From Kwoniella bestiolae CBS 10118 (lineage: Eukaryota > Basidiomycota > Tremellomycetes > Tremellales > Cryptococcaceae): a stretch of DNA of 64,000 nucleotides. Shown here piece by piece: positions 21,922 to 33,135 of this stretch (its first letter is position 1; each line of letters opens with the position of its first letter). The translations under genes and the position numbers were made by a program. The DNA is taken from assembly GCF_000512585.2 (NCBI RefSeq), contig NC_089246.1, forward strand, positions 248,001 through 312,000, written 5' to 3'. The notes under the pieces are model-generated. The model was not told the origin of the DNA, did no database searches, and saw only the letters and a program-made list of their open reading frames with translations.

Positions 21922-22544
21922 ATGTACCTTATCAACCTCCTATCAGTTCTACCCTTCCTAGGCATGACGTCTACAGTGGTATCAGCAGAAGATCAACCAG
22001 TACTAAAGATCCAGTTGACATTCTTTGGTCAAGCCGCGAAGGACGGTGATCCTTGTCCTGACAAGGAGAATCTTGCTTCTCAAGGGTACGAGATCACTTT
22101 CACCAAGGCGGAAGTCGATGACAAGTCTGAGAAGACGTTCGATCTCGTCATATATGAAGGGGATAACTACGACGAACAAAAATTGAAAACTTCGGTGAGT
22201 AAACTGATCAGACAGACTTTGGTCCCAAAGGATGTTTTGGACGGCATCACGCTGATGAAACACCATATATAATTTTAGTGCAAGATTATTCCTAAGAAAC
22301 CGAAAAGTGATGATCAAGCGGTCGAATGGGAATTCCAAGAGACGTCTCCTCATGTGACGGGAAATGCCGTAAATTTTAGTGATGGTTACTCGGAGTTCGC
22401 GAGACTCCACTGTCCCCAGACCTCCGAGTGGGCCGTCTTTCAGGATGACCAGCTCACCGAAATCGACACGGTAGGTTATGAACACGGCCTCTGATAGCTC
22501 TGTCAAGTATGGCTGATATTGTTAAACAGGATAATCGACTTTGA
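21922..22544 (+). CDS. Small secreted protein, family member 5, three exons
   Basis: Predicted exons 21922-22194 (91 codons), 22279-22470 (64 codons) and 22530-22544 (4 codons plus stop), about 159 residues. Signal peptide M-Y-L-I-N-L-L-S-V-L-P-F-L-G with cleavage near V-S-A-E. The mature part includes F-T-K-A-E-V-D-D-K-S and F-D-L-V-I-Y-E-G-D-N-Y. Exon 2 opens C-K-I-I-P-K-K-P and holds V-E-W-E-F-Q-E-T-S-P, F-A-R-L-H-C-P-Q and W-A-V-F-Q-D-D-Q. Exon 3 reads D-N-R-L-stop. Very close to member 4 in layout, so a tandem duplicate. The function is not evident. The stable W, C and F-A-R-x-x-C-P positions define the family. Confidence 0.75.
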
Positions 22545-22792
22545 GAGCACGCTTAGGGCATCAGCCATTGCTGGGAGGGCGAACCGTTCTGATAGTGAGA
22601 CTTCAGACTCTCTTTCGGACCTGTGATTGTGTACAATCATCTGAACGTATGTGTCTCGGATGCATTCCATGTCTTGCCACCAAAAGGGCTTAACTACATT
22701 ATGAGGATGACCTGTAGAGATGATTGACAGCTTTCTATTTAGACGGTCATTCTCAGACGCTGACCACAAATTGCATCAGAGGACAATGCCCT

Positions 22793-24876
22793 TCAAGCAA
22801 AATCCAGTACTATAAGCCATCCACCCTAAACCACCGAATCAGCTTTTTTGCGGGCCGCAGAACTGCTGAAAGAGCTTCATAGCGCGCTCACCTCGTATTC
22901 GAAGATCACCTGGTCTCCATCAAAGAGCACATTCTCGATAAATCCCTTAGCAGGAAGGGTCTTCCAATGACCTCGATAAGTGGTGTGCGCGGTGCAATCG
23001 TGGTCGCGCGACTCATGCGTGCCGAAAAGGCTTGGACGTAGACGACCCTTGACATTACGTCGTTGTCAGCGTAATCACTTGTAAAATCAAAGGTACTTAC
23101 CGTATCTTTGTGTCTTTTGGGCAATTTGATCGATTTACCCAATCCACCCAAAGCCTTGTGTCTACCAGGCTCGTAATGACTTTCAGATCTAAAGTTGACG
23201 CAAAACAATTCTAACAAGGCATTTCCTTCGGTACGCTCAAAATCGTTGTAACTGACAAAATAGCTGACCGTCCGAGATCCAAATATACTAGAATATTCGC
23301 TCATATTCGCAAGACATCTTTCATACGATGTCAGAGATTGATGAGTCCACTGGCTAGGGGTAATGACAGGTAGATCACCGAGTGTCTCGGACTTCTCGCT
23401 GACTGGAGCACAGCATTCGCAGCGCTTGCTTCGTTGGTACAGGTACTGATTTTGAGGATCCGATGATGAAGGCTTTGTCTGTCTTCGTGTTGGGTATCTC
23501 CTTGAGTCACTCTCGGGATCGGTGATCCGCTGACTGATGAGACCCAGATATTTTCTGATGGTCTTGATGGGAATATCGATAATCGCCCAAGAAGGGTAGT
23601 TTTCTGGCCAAGGCGCCTCACCATCAGGATCCTCCATAAGCGTCATGTTGATTCGGACTATGGAGCTTCGACCGTTATTTGAATTTGCCAACACTCCTGG
23701 GAAGACCACTTCTTCAGGTTCACCGTGCTGTATCGCTGCTCGGAAGGATTCTGGGAACTCGTTCCGACCATATGGCATGCGGAGGATCGCTTTCGGTCTG
23801 ATGAGGGTGTTGCGAGCATCGTCGCGCAGATGGTATATAAGGAGATGATCTTTTGGCACGGGTGGAGGAGCGAATCTTAGGGCGTTTATACGTCTCAGCT
23901 TCACCGTAGTGCAGTAGCTGAATGGTGACTTACGGATTATCGCTCAAAGGTGGAATGCATTGACCGACGATCCCAAGAATATCAGGTCCATAAGCTCTGA
24001 TTGACGACGAAAAGCCCAGGTAGGCAGGTTTTTGGATGACCCCCCACTATCGGATTGGATTTTGTCGAGTTAGCTTGTGCACTTTGATATAACGATGGAT
24101 GTTTGCCTACTCACGGTACAGTCTTTCCCCTCCGTCCACCTCGTCCATTTCATTGAAAATGGAGTGATCACTACCAGCAACCCCTCTCTTCCCATAATCA
24201 CTCTCGGAGCATTATCCAGCCCCATATCCTGAGTGGTTCTAGTAATCTCGTCCGATTGCCATGGTCTCGCTATTTCACCATTATTGAACAAGTGAAGTAT
24301 CCTGATTCTGAATACCGTATCTCCACCAGACTCCAGCTCCTGAACGCAAACTATAACATCGTCCTTGACATCTACTGCTCTGCTCTTAGCTTCGGTATTA
24401 GGCTTAAAATCCACTTTTACCGGTTTAGCTTTCAACTTATCACCATCGTCATTCTCGTCGGGCGTCCAGATGGTAACGAGTGTACAGAGACCGTCTTTAT
24501 CGGGTATGATCTCGGCTCCTGATGTGCATGACGTGACTACACATTCATCACCTATCGCACAGATCTTTTGGTTTGCTGGGAGTTCGTATGAGTGGAGGTG
24601 GGGTTTAAACTTTAAGAGGTTATCTTCTGACCTGAGTAGTTTACCAAGCTGGTCGATCGTCGAGCTGTCTTTGAAAGATTTGGAGGGCCGTTCAAGATGA
24701 TCGGTAGTGGCTGGATCGGAACGGGCGAATAGGTGATTATGGAGGAATAGCTGAATCTTGGTCGAGGAGGAGATGATCTTGTTGAACCTTTTACTGACAG
24801 CAGAGCAAGAGAGCAAGTCGTGCAGAGGGAGCTTTCGGAAAGCAAGCTCTACGAGGAAGTCGTCCAAATGTTCCAT
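22793..24876 (-). CDS. F-box family protein, copy 5, intact
   Basis: Probable SCF substrate adaptor. The start at 24876 (M-E-H-L-D-D-F-L-V-E-L-A-F-R-K-L) leads into L-H-D-L-L-S-C-S-A-V-S-K-R-F-N. Exon 1 runs to about 24115. Exon 2 (about 23935-24050) begins W-G-V-I-Q-K-P-A-Y. Exon 3 opens F-A-P-P-P-V-P-K-D-H-L-L-I-Y-H-L and includes a Cys pair region (R-C-E-C-C-A-P) and K-A-L-G-G-L-G-K-S. Exon 4 has N-V-L-F-D-G-D-Q-V-I-F-E-Y-E. The last exon reads G-G-W-L-I-V-L-D-F-A, stop at 22793. The frame is open in all exons. It is head-to-head with copy 6 (348 bp gap). Its 3' end faces secreted member 5, 248 bp away. Confidence 0.7.
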
Positions 24877-25224
24877 TGTATCTGTTCATATGCTTGGATA
24901 AGAAGAAGAGAGAATGTGCAAGGTTAATCATGCTGTTATAAATTCGAGTATATATGCTATACTTTATCTTGGTTATCAATTGATTTTTACGTTGATTCAG
25001 TTGATTCAGTATTGGGGGATACGAATGTCTCAGATGGGGTCAATGCTCAGGAACCCCAAAAATGGTTACGTAATTGTGTCAATCTAATCTGAAACGCACC
25101 GATCACTCTACCCTTTATCTTGCACCGAAATAGGCTTCTTTCCTTCTTCATTCTTCCTTGTCACTACCCACAACATCATACAGTACCTGATCGTCTCTAC
25201 CAGATCCCATACAGCTGCAGCATC
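24877..25224. promoter_or_regulatory. Shared divergent promoter of F-box copies 5 and 6
   Basis: 348 bp between head-to-head copies, almost the same distance as between copies 3 and 4. AT-rich near 24950-25000 with two direct copies of ttgattcag (about 24994-25010). No other motif recognised. Confidence 0.4.
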
Positions 25225-27252
25225 ATGTTGACTCTACCCGACGACCTTCTGGAGATTTGTCTCGCCCGACTTCCTCCTCAGTCCATTATCGCTTGTGCGT
25301 CCACCTGCAAGAGAATCAACGATATCATCGCTACCTCGACCGTCATTCAGCTCAAGCTCAACCAGTTACTGTATGACGATGAGGTCACTCATCCCACGTC
25401 GACTCAGTCCCTTCTATCCGCACATGATCAACTCTCAGCTCTTCTCAGACAGCTTTCGAGGATTTTGAACCTACACGATCAGAATACCATTTGGGGGAAA
25501 ATCGTAAAGTGTTGTGTGTTCATGGGGAACACATTGCAGTGGGTTTGGATAAGGCTGCTGTAAGAGATCCGGAAGTCAATCGAGAAGGAAAGTACACTTT
25601 ATTCGACCTCAAGCACTTTCCAACATCTAATTCACCCTCTACACCTGAAGCCCAAAGCAAAACCTTCAAAGTCAGCTTCCGTCCCGATTCTTTGGTGGTC
25701 GATATCTCTAAGGACCTCGTCATTGTCATGGATCGCTCCCATCAAGGGTTCAATCACCTCGTCGTACATGTGTTCAAGGTATTCAGCTCACACGACCAGC
25801 CGGAATACCAAGGTGCTGAGATCATGGACCTTGGACCTTGCTTTAGTCTTCATGATCTACGGTATGCTCTCATAGTCGCTTTGGGACCTAAGGATACGTT
25901 TACTGCTCGTTTCGGAGCAAGTATTAGAATCTTCTGCTGGCAAGATGGAGCTTATCTACATGTGAGTTCCGTTCGCCTTGGCATGAGAATATGTCTTGAT
26001 TTCGAGCTCAATGAACCTGTTCTTAGACAGAGCATCGATTTGCCGGTCGAGGTGATGCCCGGTTGTTTCCTGAGCTGGGTGGGATCGGACCTGATGGTTA
26101 TCCGAGCGACTATGGAGAAACCCCTGTGAGGTCTGATGAACACTGTTCGAAAACACGCTCACTGATTGCTTGGCGATTTATACAGGGAGTCTTTCGACTT
26201 CCTTGACGATTGGGAGATAATGAGGAATCATTCTTCATCATTCCTTTTCGTTTACCAAGTTAAAGATTTCTCGAGGACATCGGCACAACAGCCTCTTCTC
26301 CCTGCGTTATTCCTATCCCTTCCAGCTCAGTTCTGCGACTTCCCCCCTCACATTCGAGAAATGATGTCTCCTGACGATCACCTCGAGAATTTATCCGACT
26401 TGTGAAATCGCCATCGGACCGGCTCTCTTGAGTCGGAGTCTCTCGCTTTGACCAGGAGATTTGGGGCCGACCTTGACAAGGAAGAACTTCGCTACGATAA
26501 GCATTACGAGGTGACAATTGTATTTCCCTTTGGGAGATTGCGCGACTTAGTGGAAGACCACCTCAAGGGACAAGTTGTAGAGACTCCACATGTTCAATAC
26601 GTTGGAGCGTGACCACCTGCGACGTTAGGCGAGGCAGCTATCATCGAACCCAAAGAGTGGTGGATGTATTCTTTTTGGGCATCAGAATATCCTCTGTCTG
26701 GATGGAATCACAGTCACTCCATCGGGACGAGGCTGTCGACGTGCCGAGAAAGTGTGGGAAGATACAACGATTGGGAGCAGGGGGGCGGGCAGGGAGGTGA
26801 TTAGCGGTAGGATGACGATCGCTATTCTCGACTTCAACCCTCGTATCCTGACACCCCGTCCAGCGGTGGGAACCACTTTGGGCGGATCGGTAGAGGTCGC
26901 CGAAATGACAGACTTCTCTCAACGTTCCAATGTAAGTCAGAACTTCAAGCGACATGTGCGACCTTTCCTGCCAGTCTAACTTTACTTTTTCTACAGCCTG
27001 ACGGAATTATGGCGATGCTCAATGAAAAGCTACACTCTTGTATCGCGACTGGGGGTGAAGGGACCATTGAAGCGATGTGCTGGTTCAGGACTTATTCATT
27101 CTTCGAAAAGTGGATCGAGTCTATGCATTACGATGATGGCGCTATCGTGGTGGAGTATTCTGCGAGTTTTGCAATGTAGATGCTATTTCGAGGAGAACTA
27201 ACTCTTGCCTGATCTGACTTAGGATTCGACATTGGATATCTTCAGGTTCTAG
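25225..27252 (+). pseudogene. F-box family protein, copy 6, heavily damaged
   Basis: Closest to copy 7. The F-box (M-L-T-L-P-D-D-L-L-E-I-C-L-A-R-L) is intact. A one-base loss near 25447-25458 then shifts the frame: the family-like F-E-D-F-E-P-T and L-G-E-N-R-K-V-L are one frame over. Later exons remain recognisable. Exon 2 reads S-I-D-L-P-V-E-V and exon 3 L-E-S-F-D-F-L-D-D-W. Exon 3 has in-frame stops at 26403-26405, 26610-26612 and 26812-26814, and a further frame change before R-M-T-I-A-I-L-D-F-N. The next exon (about 27000-27177) ends Y-D-D-G-A-I-V-V-E-Y. The last, D-S-T-L-D-I-F-R-F, stops at 27252. It cannot make a full protein. The clean splice sites show it was once like its neighbours. 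Confidence 0.8.
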
Positions 27253-27368
27253 GATAGTCAGCTTGTCTGACCTGGCTGCTAGGATGGTTGGCGAGTACAG
27301 AAGCAAGCGAGAGTCGATATCATGCATGTTAGATAGATCAATCAAGTCCATAACCGTAAGCCTACATA

Positions 27369-29521
27369 CTATATACTGTACGAGCCGTCCATACCACGTC
27401 GTGAACACCCTTGGTAATTTTGTTCGTCGTACTCGTGGAACTTCCAGATATCTATGGTTGAGTTCTGACAGTAACATCACACCGGTCAGATGGTATGAAA
27501 TCTCCGGGCGGAGGGAGCACTCACTTCATACTCCACAATGATATGACTCCCGGCATAGTGAATGGACTTGACATATCTATCTTGAAACCTGTACTTTCCT
27601 TTATAGCTGATCGCACCCAGCGTTTCCTCTGAAGGTTGAATCAAGGTGCGGGTTACAGTATCGAATGTGGTATCATTTGTGAGCACCTCGATAGACACCA
27701 TGGGAAGAGTCAACATCAGAAGCTCGTTGACAGGATAGAGCTCACGCTCACCTTCGAGGTCTCTCCTACTTCAACGAGTAACGACTCATTACTCGTGCCC
27801 CCCAGTCCCTGTCCCAGAGGGGGATGAGACTTGAATAGCCGATGATTGAAGTCAAGTACTGAGATCGTCACGTCACCATGTACCCATCCATCATCTTCAT
27901 CCTCATCATCCTGGTCATCCTCCCGCTCCTCAATGGATATCACCTTAGACCCAAAAGATCTACTATCATTGCTTGCAGACAAAATATCCTCGAAAGCCCA
28001 GAAAGTGTATTTCCACCAATGCTTCGGCTCGACCATAGGTTTTTCAGAAGGTATTTGAAGGGAATCAACGGCCCATCTCCACTCTTTCCCCTCTCTAGCC
28101 ATCGTCGAAACTCTGCCCTCCAAGACGTCCTTGACAAGCTCTTTCAGCTTGCCGGGAGGAAAGATCATAGATATTCCATGACGTTTCTCGTACCGATGAT
28201 CGGTCCTGTTGAACTCTGTTTCCACCCACATCGTCAGATGCAGGATCTCCGATTCAGACGAGCCCGTCTGGACGTGTCCTCCGGGACTGTATAGGTGCTC
28301 GTACTTCTTCGGCGGCGGGATCTTTTCGCGAATTTGTGGAGGAAGGTCGGAGAGACTGGTGGGGAATGATAGAACCACGGCAGGTGGTGTGGGGTCCTTA
28401 GGAAGGGTTGTGGAAAGACCATTGATTTGGTATATAAGGAGGTATTGGAGGAGATCAAAGGGTCTGGAAGTATCTTGCTCCGCATCATCAGGATTGCTGT
28501 ATACATGGAAATGTCAAATCAGACCGATCCCGGGTGTGTTCCCCAGTGAGAAGGAAAAGAATTAGCTCACGGAGGCGCTACTATACTTCCAGATACAGCT
28601 ATGAGGTCCGATCCGACGCTGTTCAGCGAGTACGGAAATGAAATGAGACCTAATCGCTTGAGTGACTGGTCATTCACATCGAATCATGAAAAGATGTTAG
28701 CAGATATCACTCAAGGGGATAGGCCATAGGCCAGGGGATAGAGCGGAGCTCACATAAAGGTGGGCTCCAGTCTTCCAACTATACACCTGCACGTTATGTC
28801 CTCTACTGATCACGATCCTATCCTCAGGACCAAGAGCGATCTGGTGCCCGTATCCCGCTCCATCTTGACCGAAACACCGCCCGAGATCCATGATTCCCAC
28901 ACCTTGATATTCCAACGTATCACCTGGATTGAACGCTTTGAAGATATGTATCTTGACGTGCAGGTAGTCCTCCTCGATACTCTCCGCTACTATCACAAGG
29001 TTCTTGGAAAGGTCAATGGAAGATTCAACTGCCAAAATCTCCTCGTCGGGTTTGAAGGAGACTTTGTACACTTTCTCTTCCACAGCTGTTGCCTCGCCAG
29101 ATGAGGAAGTAGATAGGTTGAGGAGTGTGAAGAGGCTGTACCGTCCCTCATCGTCTATCTCTGGATTTGTAATCACAGTATAATCTGCAGATGTAGCTAT
29201 GTACGACCCATACACACTCAAGATCTCGCGATCTTCTCCCAGATCGTATGTTGAGATTGAGGGTTGAAACTTTTCAAATGCCTTTTGTCGTCGGATCAGG
29301 TTCGTGAGCCGATCTTTTGCTGATGGCGTTTGAGTCTTTACAAGCGGGTCTTGGGTGGTGAGGATGTCCTGATATAGGTATTGATGGAGTATGAGCTGGA
29401 TGGGTATGGAAGCGGTGATGATTCGGTTGATCCGTTTGCATGTCGAGGAGCAGGCGATAATGGTTTGAGGAGGGAATCTTGTGATGCAAACCTCAAGCAA
29501 ATCGTCTGGTAGACTTAGCAT
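27369..29521 (-). CDS. F-box family protein, copy 7, intact
   Basis: Probable SCF substrate adaptor. The start at 29521 (M-L-S-L-P-D-D-L-L-E-V-C-I-T-R-F) leads into P-P-Q-T-I-I-A-C-S-S-T-C-K-R-I-N. The open frame extends to 29581, but the conserved start matches copy 6. Exon 1 ends after G-A-H-L-Y near 28755. Exon 2 has G-S-D-L-I-A-V-S-G. Exon 3 includes L-L-Q-Y-L-L-I-Y-Q-I, a very acidic run (D-D-Q-D-D-E-D-E-D-D) and Q-G-L-G-G-T-S-N. Exon 4 ends S-H-I-I-V-E-Y-E. The last exon starts N-S-T-I-D-I-W-K-F-H and has a longer tail than the others, stop at 27369. All frames are open. It is tail-to-tail with its damaged sister copy 6, 116 bp apart. Confidence 0.7.
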
Positions 29522-30315
29522 AGGGTTGGTGAGAGTAAGATGGGGTCGTACTTGAGCATGCAGAGGTAACGACTTGATCAAAAGATACAGTGTGGATTGC
29601 TTGTTGAGAACTTTGAGTCAAAGTGCTTGGTTGGCGAAGGCATCCGCGCGGAGAGGTGAAACGGAACCGAGGACCATGAACCTGAAATGCGGATCTAATC
29701 AGAGGCACGATCGATGACGCCCAAACATTGAGAGAAGATTTTACTGTACTTCACTAGCATCCATCCGTAAAGTCAACAACACTGTTATGCTTCGTACGTT
29801 ATCATGCTATGTGAGAAAATTAACGGGACGTAAATGGAAATAAGCTTATCTCATCGACTGTACTCAGATTTTACTGTAAGACAGCCTTGATCGTGCCCTT
29901 TTTGTTGTCGCTCAGGAGACTATAGTCATGCCAGCGCTGTCATGATTCGCAAAGAGCTTCGGACCACACATATGCAGTGGTCGCCATGCGTCCACGCACA
30001 TATACCTTCAGCACTGTATGCTGTTCTTCCACATCGATGATTGACATGTCTCGTTATGTAGCAGAATCAAGTGTGCTGACGCAGCCATCCTGCAGCGTTA
30101 CATTCGATCATGGGTGACCTTCGACATGTGCCATGTAGCCACTTGCGACATGTCGGACGAACATACCGTCAACAGCTACAACGAAGAAAATCCATTTGAC
30201 TGCTGGGTGAACAGTGTGAGTGAGGGTCACTAACCCCACTAATAGCTTGGGACCTGCCCAACGATACTCTAAACCGCTCTCGGCATGATCGGGTATGTGC
30301 AGTTTCTACGTATCC
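29522..30315. other. Intergenic: copy 7 promoter and the missing 3' part of copy 8
   Basis: Copy 8 should continue into this stretch if it were complete, but I find none of the later family exons (no I-Y-D-L, no LGGLG, no final D-F exon). The part near 29522 holds the copy 7 promoter. Nothing else is recognised. Confidence 0.5.
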
Positions 30316-31044
30316 TCATGACCCTGCGCTCCAGGAATGCAGAAACTGGAAACTCACACCCAGGACAACGCCTCTCCTCCAATCTATAATCTTCAGCATA
30401 CCCCCCCTAGTCCACCACACCCTCCCGTTCCTCGGATCCCTGGAGAACAAACCTAGCCCCTGGCTCACATGGGCCACCTCAGATGTCTGGATAGGATGAT
30501 GAAGTGCCCACTCCCCATCGTTGAACAGATGAAGTACGTGCATCGCGACCATCCCATCTGACATGAGTTCCGGCACGATGATTACATCCTCTTCTATGCT
30601 GATCGGTATGTCCATGCTTATTTCAGGTGGGAAATCCACGTATACAGATTTGTTGAATTTCCCATCTTTCGTCCAGATCTTACATAATTCCCATTTATTA
30701 TCGGATGGCTCAGGGGTCGGTACAGTAAATGTCACGATTCGTCCCTTCGCGGCGGTGAGAATGTGCGATTGAGGAGGTAGCTCGAATGTATGTCTCTTGG
30801 CTTGAACATGTCGTATACTTGTCTCTTTGATGATTAGCTCGCTCAACTCGTCTGCTGAATTGGAATCGATTTGACCACTTTTGTGTGGGAGTCGGTGCAA
30901 GTGTCTGCGAAGTGATAGTTGGAGGGTCGATGATTCCGTGATGTGTTGATTGATCTGTTTGCAAACTGAAGAGCATTGTAGGAGTGTCAGGGAGTCTAGT
31001 ACCGGTAGGATCAGTTCGAGGACTTGGGCGTATGAGGAAGTCAT
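30316..31044 (-). pseudogene. F-box family protein, copy 8, only the first exon remains
   Basis: The start at 31044 (M-T-S-S-Y-A-Q-V-L-E-L-I-L-P-V-L) leads into a good F-box (S-L-T-L-L-Q-C-S-S-V-C-K-Q-I-N). The strand-rich region follows to G-G-M-L-K-I-I-D-W-R-R-G-V-V-L-G, exactly where exon 1 ends in relatives and where a gtgagt donor is present (about 30355). Read through, the frame stops at 30316, giving 242 residues. No downstream family exon is seen in the next 600 bp. It is either a truncated relic or a short F-box-only protein that could still bind Skp1. The open exon 1 leaves expression possible. Confidence 0.6.
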
Positions 31045-31651
31045 TTTTTGAGATTGTAGACGGATGGGAGGGATTATCAGTGATATCTTGGCGGAGTTTA
31101 AGAAGTAAGAGAAGGATACGGAAGTCAAATGGACTGTGTCCAACATGACTGAACGATGTAGGATGTATCATACACACTTTCAGGGCGGTCGTGCACAAGC
31201 AAATAACGCCCCTCTGAGGATACTTAGCTTGTCAACTCAAAGCAGTACCGCACGTCGTCATCCACTCGCCGCATTCGTGTCCTTCCGATTGCTTCATACC
31301 GTTGTAGTCCAAAAGCTGCATGGTGGGAGATGATGCAATGCATCTAGCTGGCCAACTTAGAAAGTGAGATGTATGGACGATGCAACCAAGCCAGTACTTG
31401 CATCTTACTGAAGTTACTAGTAGAGCCTTCCCCCCAATATCGTGACGTCACCGTCAAAAGTATGCAGGTGGAAAAAGTTGAACAGGAGGACAAATGCATG
31501 TACTCGACTACATCTCTGGATCTTGCGAGTGATGTCAACTTACTTCCACACATAAGTCATCAGAAACCAAGGCCTAAACCATACATATCTTGCATCACAT
31601 TACGACACATAGCCCACTATATCTTGAATTAGTAGAAGGCGAACCTCCAAC
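31045..31651. other. Intergenic between divergent copy 8 and translin
   Basis: Holds the promoters of both neighbours. Open frames are short and without recognisable features. It marks the change from the accessory F-box region to housekeeping genes. Confidence 0.5.
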
Positions 31652-32949
31652 ATGTCCGTAGAAGCTACCACCTCCCGAGCTCAGACAGTCAGCGAGACTT
31701 TATCATCAGCTATTGAATTATTGGAGAACGATCAGAATCTAAAGAAGGTGAGTAATGCTCAGCTTAATATCACACCCTTGTAGTAGGACTGCTTCTGTGG
31801 ATCAAATCTACCCACTGCGGTTGGTTGGATGAGGGCTGATCTGTTTGTACGTGATTTAGCAAATCCGAGAATCCATCGAACCGATCGATGATCTCTCTCG
31901 ATCAGCTACTACGGAACTGAACAAACTGCACTCTGCACCGTTCTCACAACGTATGTCCTCCCTTTCCCCTCTTCAAATCCCTGCCTCAAGGACCAAGATG
32001 GACGTATGTGAGCGTGGTGTGTAATGCTGATACATGGTATCATGTAGACGCTGAGATCTGTCAAAATGCCATCAATATCATCATCCGTTCTCAACCCTTG
32101 TGGGTAGACGTAGCTAAGCTCATACCTGAGAATGAATTTTACCGGTACGTCTGCTGTATCCTCTCCCTCACCTCTGTTCTGCACATCTCTCGGAGGGTAT
32201 GTGGAGCGGGAGAAGGGATTGCTAATTTGTTGTAACGCAGATATCAATTCGCCCTCGGACCCACCATGCGTCAACTCACCACTTCCATCGTATTAGCGAG
32301 ATTCATACTGCACGATGAGCTGACGCCTTCGCATACTATATCCACTATCCTTGGATGTATGTCATCCATTTTATCGTTCAGCTAAACTGTTCAAGATGTT
32401 AACCGGACAGTGAAAGCTGATATGTGTGGGATAGTACAATCCGACCAAAATGGTGTACTCCAATTATCAGCGGAGGACTACTTGCAAGGTGTGATAGGAG
32501 CCGTTAACGAATTGGTATGTTCTTTATTTATTGATTCATTCTTAAAGTCATATCCCACGACCATTTCCTAAACTCTCATCGCTTCACTTCTCAAAGAACC
32601 CAGCTAACGACATGCTCTATATCGTTTTCCAGCCTAGATTATCTGTCAACGCCGTTACCTCCCAGAACTTTGATCTACCAATTAAGATTTCCAGTTTCGT
32701 CAATGATATATTCGCTAGTTATTCACTTGTGAGCGGTCCTCCTCTCCTGCCATGACCCTTCTATCAGGAGACCTTTCTCCGAATCTGCCAATGTGAATTG
32801 TGCATGTGGCTAATGTTTACCTGGCACAGCTCAATCTCAGGAACGACGCTCTGAGGAGGAAGTTTGATTCGCTCAAATACGATCTGAAGAGATGCGAGGA
32901 TGTGGTATATGACCTGACGCTTAGGGGGTTGACCAAGCCTAGGGAATAG
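31652..32949 (+). CDS. TSN: Translin
   Basis: Translin is a helical single-stranded nucleic-acid-binding protein. With its partner TRAX it forms the C3PO endoribonuclease, which acts in tRNA processing and small-RNA pathways. The start at 31652 (M-S-V-E-A-T-T-S-R-A). Several short exons follow. Diagnostic segments are F-A-L-G-P-T-M-R-Q-L, L-S-A-E-D-Y-L-Q-G-V-I-G-A-V-N-E-L, P-R-L-S-V-N-A-V-T, and the C-terminal L-N-L-R-N-D-A-L-R-R-K-F-D and V-V-Y-D-L-T-L-R-G. These match the conserved translin family order (D-Y-L-x-G-V, R-L-S-V-N-x-V-T, L-N-L-x-N-D-x-L-R). Seven exons by eye, about 230 residues, the usual size. The gene is tail-to-tail with TRM82, with about 190 bp between stops. Confidence 0.9.
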
Positions 32950-33135
32950 ACGGGCAAACTCTAGTACTGGAAAACTGTTCTTGATGAGTACAGCTCAAAA
33001 TAGGGCGAGTAGTCTGCCCAACAATACGTGAGGGTTAGTCTATGTATAGTATAATACGACTGGAGCGGGGTATCAAGGACAAGTAACGTCTTGTACCATG
33101 ACAGTACATACATTCCTCAAATGCATAGTCATCAA

